Source: CAYRNY01 sp964425755
GTDB lineage: Bacteria; Chloroflexota; Anaerolineae; Aggregatilineales; Aggregatilineaceae
Direction of reading: 5' to 3'
Assembly: GCA_964425755.1 (NCBI GenBank)
Contig: CAYRNY010000030.1
Span: 1 to 28,669 of the forward strand
DNA length: 28,669 bases
In this document: piece after piece, positions 16,174 through 24,200 of the stretch
How positions within the stretch are numbered: the stretch's first letter is position 1
Layout: every line of letters starts with the position of its first letter
The notes under the pieces: model-generated
Databases searched by the model: none
What the model was told of the DNA's origin: nothing
Seen by the model: only the letters and a program-made list of their open reading frames with translations
Program-made: the position numbers and the translations under genes

Positions 16174-17109
16174 ATGACGACACAAACCACCGGCGTATTG
16201 CTGATGGCCTACGGCGGGCCGGATTCACTTGACGATATCCCCGCTTACCTGCTGGACATTCGCGGGGGCCGCCCGACATCGCAAGAACTGATCGACGAGA
16301 TCAAAGAAAACTACCGCAAAATCGGCGGCAGGTCGCCGTTGCTCGAAATTTCGCGCCGGCAGGCTGCCGCCGTCGAACGGAAGCTTAACGCGGAAGCGCC
16401 GGACCATGTGCAGTACAAAGTCTACCTGGGCATGCGGCACTGGACGCCCTGGATCGAGGACGCGGTCGCGGAGATGGCCGCCGACGGGATCAAGCACGCG
16501 GTGACGCTGGTGCTGGCCCCGCACTACTCCGAGATGAGCATCGCGAAATACTACGCCAAGCTCGACGCGGCGCTGGACAAACACGGGCATCCCTTCACCT
16601 ACAGTGCGATCACCAGCTACCACGATCACCCCAAGTACATCGAAGCCCTGGCACAGCGCGTGCGCGCCGGGTTGAAGGACATGCCCGATGACACGCTGGT
16701 GATCTTCAGCGCGCACAGCCTGCCCGTGCGCATCATGGACCAGGGCGATCCCTACGACCGCCAACTGCGCGAAACGGCGCGGCTGGTCGCGGAACGCGCA
16801 GGACTTACCGCCGCGCAGTGGACGTTCTCTTACCAGAGCGCCGGGCGCAGCCCGGAACCCTGGCTTGGCCCGCAGATCGAAGAGTACGTGGTCGAGCTGG
16901 CAGAGCGGGGACACAAGCATCTGCTCTCGTGCGTGGTCGGCTTCGTGGCGGACCATGTCGAGGTGCTGTTTGATATCGATATTGAAGCCAAGCAAGCTGC
17001 CGCGAGCGCCGGGGCACGGCTGGAACGCGTGCCCTCGCTGAACGACGACCCGCTGTACATCGCGGCGCTCGTCGACCTGATCCGGCAGCACGAGGGGACA
17101 ACCGTATGA
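16174..17109 (+). CDS. hemH: Ferrochelatase, coproporphyrin type (CpfC)
   Basis: Inserts Fe2+ into the porphyrin. H181 (FSAHSLPVR) and E263 (ADHVEVLFDID) match the metal-handling pair of the Bacillus subtilis enzyme (H183/E264). Y13 in VLLMAYGGP matches the tyrosine used by coproporphyrin ferrochelatases. At 311 residues it is the short monoderm type with no C-terminal extension and no cysteine set for an iron-sulfur cluster. With hemQ and hemY in the same operon, coproporphyrin III is the likely substrate. It starts 5 bases after hemE and overlaps hemY by 4. Confidence 0.95.
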   Translation: MTTQTTGVLLMAYGGPDSLDDIPAYLLDIRGGRPTSQELIDEIKENYRKIGGRSPLLEISRRQAAAVERKLNAEAPDHVQYKVYLGMRHWTPWIEDAVAEMAADGIKHAVTLVLAPHYSEMSIAKYYAKLDAALDKHGHPFTYSAITSYHDHPKYIEALAQRVRAGLKDMPDDTLVIFSAHSLPVRIMDQGDPYDRQLRETARLVAERAGLTAAQWTFSYQSAGRSPEPWLGPQIEEYVVELAERGHKHLLSCVVGFVADHVEVLFDIDIEAKQAAASAGARLERVPSLNDDPLYIAALVDLIRQHEGTTV

Positions 17110-18548
17110 CACGTGTGGTAATTGTTGGCGGCGGCATCGCCGGGTTGGCGACCGCCTATTACACCCAGCGCTATGCAGCCGAAGCGGGACTCACGCTTGA
17201 CCTGACGCTGGTTGAACGCGATGACCGGCTCGGCGGCAAAATTGCGACTGAAAGCCCTGGCGGTTTCGTGATCGAAGGCGGCCCGGATTCGTTCATCACC
17301 CAGAAACCCTGGGCGATCGAACTGGCGCGCGAACTCGGCCTGGGCGATCGCCTGATGGGCACCAATGACGCGCAACGCGCGACCTACGTGCTGCGCGATG
17401 GCAAGCTGCGCAAAATGCCGGACGGCATGCTGCTGATCGTGCCGACCAGGTTTATGCCGTTCGTGACCTCGGACCTGATCTCGTGGCCCGGCAAAATCCG
17501 TATGGGCATGGACCTGTTCATCCCGCCGCGCAAAGATGACTCCGACGAAAGCCTCGCGGATTTCATCCGGCGCAGGCTGGGCCAGGAAGCACTCGACGTG
17601 TTGGCGGAGCCGATGATGGCCGGGATTCACGTTTCCGACGCCGAGACACTGAGCCTGAAAGCGACCTTCCCGCGCTTCATCAACATTGAGCGCAAATACG
17701 GCAGCCTGACGCGCGGCATGATCGCGGCGCGACGGGCGCGGGCCGCCGCAGCAAAGGACGAATCTTCGAACGGGTCAGGCGAAGCGACCACCGTGTTCAT
17801 GACGCTCAAGGACGGGCTGCAAGAACTCGTCGCCGCGCTGGAAAACGCGATTCAGGGCACCATCATCACCGGCCACAGCGTGCAGCAGGTCACTCGAACG
17901 GACTCAGGCTACGCGCTCGACCTGGACGACGGGCGCACGCTGCCCGCTGACGCGGTCGTCCTGGCGACTCCGGCTTTCGTCACCGCCCGCATGCTGCGCG
18001 CGATGAAACCTGAGCTAGCCACCCAGCTCGACGCGATCCGCTACGTCTCCACCGCGACCGTGTCGCTAGGCTTCAACGCGCAGGACTTCGAACATCCCCT
18101 GAACGGGTTCGGTTTCGTCGTGCCGCGCAAAGAACCGACGCGCCTGCTGGCCTGCACCTGGACCAGCACCAAGTTCACGCACCGTGCCAAGCCAGGAACC
18201 GTGCTGCTGCGCGCGTTCGTCGGCGGCCCGCGCCGCGAAGAGCTTGTCATGCAGGATGACGAGGCCCTGATCACCCTGGTGCGCGAGGAATTACGTGCTA
18301 TTATGGGCGTCACTGCCGAACCGACCGTCGCGCGCGCCTTCCGCTGGGAACGCGGCAATCCGCAGTACGACGTGGGCCACCTGGAACGGGTCGACGCCAT
18401 CGAGGCACAGTGCCCGCCCGGGCTGTACCTGACCGGCAGCGCGTATCGCGGCGTGGGCATCCCGGATTGCGTCAAGCAGGGCAAAGCCACCGCTGCACAG
18501 GTGATCGAGCGCCTGCAACAGATCGCGCCCAAACCGGTCACGGCCTGA
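17106..18548 (+). CDS. hemY: FAD-dependent coproporphyrinogen III oxidase (HemY/CgoX)
   Basis: Oxidises coproporphyrinogen III to coproporphyrin III by six electrons using oxygen; family members are often annotated protoporphyrinogen oxidase. The N-terminal dinucleotide fold is VVIVGGGIAGLATAYY (residues 3-18) with ERDDRLGGKI following. The C-terminal FAD segment is LYLTGSAYRGVGIPDCVKQG. Length 480 is typical of HemY. The assignment to coproporphyrinogen rather than protoporphyrinogen is inferred from the neighbouring HemQ and from the absence of hemN or hemF in the cluster. A 141-base gap with a hairpin follows before hemL. Confidence 0.93.
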   Translation: MTRVVIVGGGIAGLATAYYTQRYAAEAGLTLDLTLVERDDRLGGKIATESPGGFVIEGGPDSFITQKPWAIELARELGLGDRLMGTNDAQRATYVLRDGKLRKMPDGMLLIVPTRFMPFVTSDLISWPGKIRMGMDLFIPPRKDDSDESLADFIRRRLGQEALDVLAEPMMAGIHVSDAETLSLKATFPRFINIERKYGSLTRGMIAARRARAAAAKDESSNGSGEATTVFMTLKDGLQELVAALENAIQGTIITGHSVQQVTRTDSGYALDLDDGRTLPADAVVLATPAFVTARMLRAMKPELATQLDAIRYVSTATVSLGFNAQDFEHPLNGFGFVVPRKEPTRLLACTWTSTKFTHRAKPGTVLLRAFVGGPRREELVMQDDEALITLVREELRAIMGVTAEPTVARAFRWERGNPQYDVGHLERVDAIEAQCPPGLYLTGSAYRGVGIPDCVKQGKATAAQVIERLQQIAPKPVTA

Positions 18549-18615
18549 CCGGACCGCGCGCGGCACAATGAAACACCAGCCCAGAGGAATCGGTCGCAAC
18601 CGCATTCGAGCGATC

Positions 18616-18644
18616 ACCGGCTGGCAGTTGCCCTGCCAACCGGT
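18616..18644. other. Stable hairpin between hemY and hemL
   Basis: ACCGGCTGGCAG (18616-18627) and CTGCCAACCGGT (18633-18644) make a 12-position stem with one mismatch and a 5-base loop. It sits in the largest gap of the operon (18549-18689). No T-run follows, so it is not a typical terminator; it may act in mRNA processing or stabilise the upstream message, letting hemL be set apart from the other genes. Confidence 0.45.
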
Positions 18645-18689
18645 AACCGCTGGCTGGAAACTAAACACTTTGAATGAGGATGGTCACAC

Positions 18690-19973
18690 ATGAAAACTGA
18701 ACGTTCAGCACGCCTATTCCAACAAGCACAGCAAGTCATGCCCGGCGGCGTGAGTTCACCCGTGCGCGCGTTTCGCGGCGTGGGGGGCGATCCGCTGTTC
18801 ATTTCACAAGCTAACGGACCGTATCTGATCGACGCGGACGGCAACCGCTACGTCGATTACGTTTTAAGCTGGGGGCCGCTGATCCTGGGGCATGCTTATC
18901 CCTCAGTCGTCGAGGCGGTGCAACGCCAGGCCGCGCAGGGCACCAGCTACGGCGCGCCGACCGAACTGGAGATCCGCCTGGCCGAACTGGTGATCGACCT
19001 GATGCCCGCCGTCGAAATGGTGCGTTTTGTCAACTCCGGCACCGAGGCGACGATGTCCGCGCTGCGACTGGCGCGTGCTTATACCGGGCGGCATAAGATC
19101 GTTAAGTTCCAGGGTTGCTACCACGGACACGCGGATATGCTACTCGTGCAGGCAGGGTCCGGCGTTGCGACGCTCGGCCTGCCGGACAGCCCCGGCGTGC
19201 CCCCCGGCGCGACGCAGGACACACTCAGCGCGCCTTTCAATGACCTGGACGCGGTCAAAACGCTGTTCGAACGCTTCCCTGAGGACATCGCCGCCGTAAT
19301 CGTGGAACCGGTCGGTGGCAACATGAGCGTGGTCCCGCCGGTTGAGGGCTTTTTGCAGGGATTGCGTGACCTGTGCACGCAGCACGGCGCGGTGTTGATC
19401 TTCGACGAGGTGATGACCGGTTTCCGCGTGGCGCTTGGTGGTGCCCAGGCGCTCTTCGGCGTCGAGCCGGACCTGACCGCGTTCGGCAAAGTGATCGGCG
19501 GCGGGCTGCCGGTCGGTGCATACGGCGGGCGCAAAGCGATCATGGAACACGTCGCCCCGGCAGGCACGATGTACCAGGCCGGCACATTATCCGGCAACCC
19601 GCTGGCGATGGCCGCCGGGCTCGCCACGTTGCGCACACTGGCCGAGCCGGGTGTGTTCGAACGCATCGTAACTGTCGCCACGACGCTACGCGAAACGATC
19701 GAAGCGCAAGCCCAAAAAGCGGGAATCTCGGTCCAGACTACCCAGGTCGGCACGATGTTTGGTATGTTCTTCAACAGTCAAACACCGACAAACTATGACG
19801 AGGTAAAATCCAGCGACGCGAAACGCTACGGGACGTTCTTCCACAAGATGCTGGCGCAGGGAGTCTATTTTGCGCCATCCGCATTCGAAGCCGCTTTCGC
19901 GGCGCTGCCCCACGAAGGGGACGCGCTGGAGCAAACCGTCACCGCGCTAGAGCGTGTGTTCCCGCAGCTTTAG
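18690..19973 (+). CDS. hemL: Glutamate-1-semialdehyde 2,1-aminomutase
   Basis: PLP enzyme that isomerises the HemA product to 5-aminolevulinate. The PLP lysine is K267 in FGKVIGGGLPVGAYGG. The phosphate and substrate segments NSGTEATMSALRLAR, CYHGHADM and IFDEVMTGFRV are all present. It has 427 residues, the family norm. GAGGAT lies upstream of the ATG. It works in tandem with HemA although it sits at the far end of the operon. Its 3' end is followed by an MFS gene after 28 bases. Confidence 0.97.
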   Translation: MKTERSARLFQQAQQVMPGGVSSPVRAFRGVGGDPLFISQANGPYLIDADGNRYVDYVLSWGPLILGHAYPSVVEAVQRQAAQGTSYGAPTELEIRLAELVIDLMPAVEMVRFVNSGTEATMSALRLARAYTGRHKIVKFQGCYHGHADMLLVQAGSGVATLGLPDSPGVPPGATQDTLSAPFNDLDAVKTLFERFPEDIAAVIVEPVGGNMSVVPPVEGFLQGLRDLCTQHGAVLIFDEVMTGFRVALGGAQALFGVEPDLTAFGKVIGGGLPVGAYGGRKAIMEHVAPAGTMYQAGTLSGNPLAMAAGLATLRTLAEPGVFERIVTVATTLRETIEAQAQKAGISVQTTQVGTMFGMFFNSQTPTNYDEVKSSDAKRYGTFFHKMLAQGVYFAPSAFEAAFAALPHEGDALEQTVTALERVFPQL

Positions 19974-20001
19974 CGCGCAAAACCGGCACTCAGGAGTCAT
20001 G

Positions 20002-21213
20002 ATGCAAAAACGCCGCCTGCTAACGATTTTCGCTGTCGCCTTCATTGACCTGCTAGGCTTCGGGCTGATCCTGCCGCTGCTGCCGTACTACGCCGATACG
20101 TTTGACGCGAGCGGCACAACGGTGGGGCTGCTGGTCGCATCTTACGCCGCTGCCCAACTGGTCGGCGCGCCGCTGTTGGGCCGGCTTTCCGATCGTTTTG
20201 GGCGGCGTCCTGTGCTGCTGCTGAGCATCTTCGGCACGCTGATCGGCTTCGTGATGTTGGGCCTGGCCCAGTCGCTGTGGCTGCTGTTCGCCAGCCGCAT
20301 CATTGACGGGCTGACCGGCGGCAACATCTCGGTTGTGCGCGCGTATATCACGGATGTCACCGATGAAGAGAATCGCGCGCGGGGTATGGGCCTGATCGGG
20401 GCGGCATTCGGCCTGGGCTTCATCATCGGGCCGGCGATGGGCGGCATCCTGAGCACGGGCGGGCGTTACGCCGTCCCGGCGTTTGCTGCGGCGGCGCTTG
20501 CCGCGCTCAACCTGATCGCGGTCGCGATCTGGCTGCCGGAGTCACTTCCCGCCGAACGCCGCGCCAAGCAAATCGGCACCATACGCCCCAGGATGACGCT
20601 TCTCGCGCTGCGTAATGCCTTTGCGCGTCCGGGCGTAGGGCCGCTGCTGTTCATCAGCGGGTTGTTCGGGCTGGCCTTCGCGATCTTCGAGGGGATATTC
20701 TCGCTGCACGCCCAGCGACATCTCGCGCTCGCGTCCAACGAAACCGGCTATTTGCTGGCTTATGTCGGGCTGCTGGTGGCCCTTGTGCAAGGGGGCGCGA
20801 TCGGGCGCTTATCCGCACGTTTCAGTGACCAGCAATTATTGCTGGGGGCCGCCGCGATCATGACGGCGAGCATGGTCGTGTGGTCATATGCATCGTCGGT
20901 GTTGCTGTCGGCGCTGGCGCTGGCGCCGCTTTCGCTGGCAATCGGCGTGCTGAGTGCGACGCTACACAGCGCGCTGACGAAAACCGTCCACACGGACGAC
21001 GTCGGCGGCATCCTGGGGCTGGCTGCCGCGATCGGCAGCCTGACGCGCGCGATCGGACCGGCGCTGGGCGGTGTGCTGCTGGACACGGTCGGCACCTGGG
21101 CACCCGGCGTCGCCGGCGCGTTGCTGATGGGCTGGGTGCTGATCTACGGCACCCGAATGCTTCCCCGGCACGGCATGTTGCAGGCCCTGGAACACGAAAG
21201 ATCGCGCGTCTGA
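20002..21213 (+). CDS. MFS exporter, TetA-like (12 spans)
   Basis: A proton-coupled drug/metabolite efflux protein of the TCR/Tet-type major facilitator family. I place the start at the ATG at 20002 (AGGAG 5 bases before the ATG pair at 19999/20002); the longer frame from 19954 runs inside hemL. The roughly 403-residue protein is hydrophobic with about 12 spans. Motif A is GRLSDRFGRRPVLL after span 2 and the antiporter motif C region is GFIIGPAMGG in span 5. It may be read through from hemL, which would suit porphyrin export, but that is speculation: family membership alone does not give a substrate. Confidence 0.88.
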   Translation: MQKRRLLTIFAVAFIDLLGFGLILPLLPYYADTFDASGTTVGLLVASYAAAQLVGAPLLGRLSDRFGRRPVLLLSIFGTLIGFVMLGLAQSLWLLFASRIIDGLTGGNISVVRAYITDVTDEENRARGMGLIGAAFGLGFIIGPAMGGILSTGGRYAVPAFAAAALAALNLIAVAIWLPESLPAERRAKQIGTIRPRMTLLALRNAFARPGVGPLLFISGLFGLAFAIFEGIFSLHAQRHLALASNETGYLLAYVGLLVALVQGGAIGRLSARFSDQQLLLGAAAIMTASMVVWSYASSVLLSALALAPLSLAIGVLSATLHSALTKTVHTDDVGGILGLAAAIGSLTRAIGPALGGVLLDTVGTWAPGVAGALLMGWVLIYGTRMLPRHGMLQALEHERSRV

Positions 21214-21234
21214 CACACCCCACGCGGCGCGATC
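21200..21234. other. Inverted repeat between convergent MFS and kinase genes
   Basis: GATCGCGC (21200-21207) and GCGCGATC (21227-21234) are perfect 8-base arms with 19 bases between them. The MFS stop lies in the loop and the end of the large kinase gene touches the right arm. It could end transcription from both sides, but has no U-tract. Confidence 0.4.
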
Positions 21235-24200
21235 ATGTCCCCTGCCCGCACGTCGTACGGTAAGGAATATCCGGCATGTAACGCGCCCACTCACCCGGTG
21301 TCAGGTCCCGGTTGGCGATGCGGCACGCGTTCGCCTGCCATGTCTCCAGCGACGCCGCCCATACCATGATCTGCGTGTCCCAGCTTCCGGAAACAAGCAC
21401 CCCTGCCGGGCTGAATGCGAGGTCCGCGACCCAGTCTTCATGCGCCGCGAACGGCTGCCCGATCGTGCGCCCGGCAGCCACATCCCACAGCCGGATCGTC
21501 GCGTCCTGGCTGCCGGACGCCAGCAGGTCGCCGGAAGGGTGAAATGCCAGCGCCGTGATGCGCCGCGCGTGCCCGATCAGCGGTTGTCCCACCATCGTAT
21601 TCGACCGCCAGTCCCACAACCGGATCGTCTCGTCGCGGCTGCCGGAGGCCAGCAGCGTGCCATCCGGGCTGAACGCCAGCCGCGTCACCACATCATCATG
21701 CGCATGAATCGTGACGCCGGAAGGCTCGGCGGCGGATACATCCCACAGTTGGATCAGCCCGTCCTCGCCGCCGGACGCCAGCGTAGCCCCATCCGGGCTG
21801 AACGCGAGATCGAGAATCCCCCCTGTATGGCCGAACAACGGCCCCGCCAGCACGTCACCAGATGCCACGTCCCACAGCACCAGGCTGCCATCGCCGCCCC
21901 CGGACGCCATCACCTGCCCATCCGGCGCGATCGCCAGCGCCAGCAACAACGCGCGATGTTCGGTCAGCGGGGGCATCACCGGCTCGCGCCGCGCCACATC
22001 CCACAACCGGATCGTGCTATCCGCGCTGGCCGAGGCCAGCACGTCGCCGCCTGCGCCAAACGCGATCGCGCTGACCACGCTGTCATGACCTTCCAGCACC
22101 GCGAGTTGTTCGCCGGTTGCCGCATCCCACAACCGGATCGTGTTATCACGACCTCGCCCCAGCGGCTCGCCCCCCGCCGACGCGATCAACGTGCCATCCG
22201 GGCTGACCGCCACGCTTGATATAGCTTCCAGGTGCCCGATCAACGTTCGCAGCCGCAGCCCATTCGCTACGGCATCCCACGCGATCACAGACGTATCGGC
22301 TCCTGCCGATACAAACATCGTCCCGCCGGGATCAAACGCCACACCCCACACGGCATCGCGGTGCGCTACCAAGCGCGTGTGCTCCCGCGTGAACGTGTCC
22401 CATAGCCTTACCGTGCCATCCGCACCGGCAGAAACGAGCTGACCTTCCGGGCCATACGCCACGCTGCGCACCCAGTCCGTATGGCCGGTCAAGGGGTCGC
22501 CTTTGGGTTCGCCAGAAGCGACATCCCACAGCCGGATCGTGTTATCCGCGCTGCCGGAAGCCAGCACGCGCCCGCCAGGGCTAAACGCCACGCTCCACAC
22601 CCAGTTAGTGTGGCCTTCCAGTGGCTCGCCTACCGGTTCGCCGTTCTCGACATCCCAAAAACGCACGGTGTTATCCGCGCCACCCGATGCGAGCAGCGTT
22701 CCCGCCGCGTTAAAGGCCACGCTGAACACAAAATCCTCGTGCCCCAGCAGCGGCTCGCCCACCGGTTCGCCAGCCGCGACATCCCACAGCCGGATCGTTC
22801 CGTCCGCGCTGCCGGAAGCCAGCATCCCCGTATTCGGATCAAACGCCACACTCCAAACCGCGGCCTCGTGCCCCGTCAGTGCCACAGGGCCCTGATCCAG
22901 CGCGTCATGCTGCCAGAGGTATACCCCCCCGTCATCACTGCCTGCCGCAAGCACCATACCATCCGCGGCGATCGCGACGGCGTTGATCGCTTCCGGTTCA
23001 GGCAGCGCGACCTGCGCGATGAGTTCGCGGGTCGCCGCGTCCCACAGCACGATCTTACCGGCGCGGTCACCCGTCACGAACCAACGCCCATCGGGGCTGA
23101 AGGCCACACAACGCACCGGCGCGGCATGCACATGCAGCAACGTGTTGATCTGCGGGTATGCCTGCAATAAGGTGAGCAGGCTGTTGCGTGCCTCATACGT
23201 GTCGGCGGCGCGCAGCGCTTCCAGGCCCAGCAGCAGCGCCAGGGCGGGTTGATCGTCGTTGCTCAGCGCCGTGACTGCAAGTTGGCGCGAGCGCGCGATC
23301 CGGGCCTGTTGATCGGCACGATCGCGTTCGGCGGCAGTCGTCGCCTGCGCGCGTTCGGCCTCTTGCTCGCGATCCAACGCCACACCTGCCGCGATCAGTG
23401 CCGCCAGCGTGATGATCACCAGCACGGCGATGACCCCGCGCCGCCGCCAGACCGCACGCTGTCGCAGCCGCATACTCTGCTGCAGGTACTCTTGTTCGTG
23501 GGCGGTGAGCGCGATCTGGTCCGAATCCATTAACGACTCGAACTGCACCAGCCGCGCACCGCGCGCCAGAAAACTGCTGTCTTGCCCCGCTGCGCGCCAT
23601 TCCGCCGCCGCTGCCGCCAGTTGGCGCTGCACGCGCAGGCGGTCGCGATTCTGATCCAGCCATGTCCGCAAGCGGTCCCAGTGCGTGATCAGCGCCTCGT
23701 GGGCCACCTCGACCGTCGGCTCGCGCGTTTGCGGGTCGTGATCAAACGTCAGCAAGCGGTAACGCCCCAGTTCATCCAATACCGCGTCCAACACCGAACG
23801 CTGGATCGACCGAATGCCCAACAGGTCCGAGAGCAAGATACGCCGCCGCGTGTCCGCCGTGCTGTCGCCCAGCGTGACCAGCCGCAAGAATATCTGGCGT
23901 AACGCGACCTGGTGCGCGTACAGCATCCCTGAATACAACGTCTCGGCGCGCCGGGCCAGTGCGCCTGAAACCCCACCGCTCTCGCGATACGCGGCCAGCG
24001 TCAGAATGCGCCCATTCCGCCGTTCGAACAACTCGGTTAGCGCATACTGCAGCAAGGGCAGCGCGCCCGGTTCGTCACTGACCTCCGCCACGATCGCATC
24101 AACCACCGCCTCTTCGATATCAAGCATTTCCTTGCGCGCCGGTTCGACGATCGCCGCGCGCAAGTTAGCCGCCGACAGAGGCAACACAACCTCGGTATTT

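Noticed and set aside
17106..18548. Classical protoporphyrinogen oxidase
   Set aside because: Sequence alone would allow it, but HemQ and a Tyr13-type ferrochelatase in the same operon and the lack of hemN/hemF favour coproporphyrinogen as substrate.
21338..23149. Repeated DNA as a possible CRISPR or satellite
   Set aside because: The roughly 129-base period is in frame and encodes WD40 repeats; there are no constant repeats with unique spacers.
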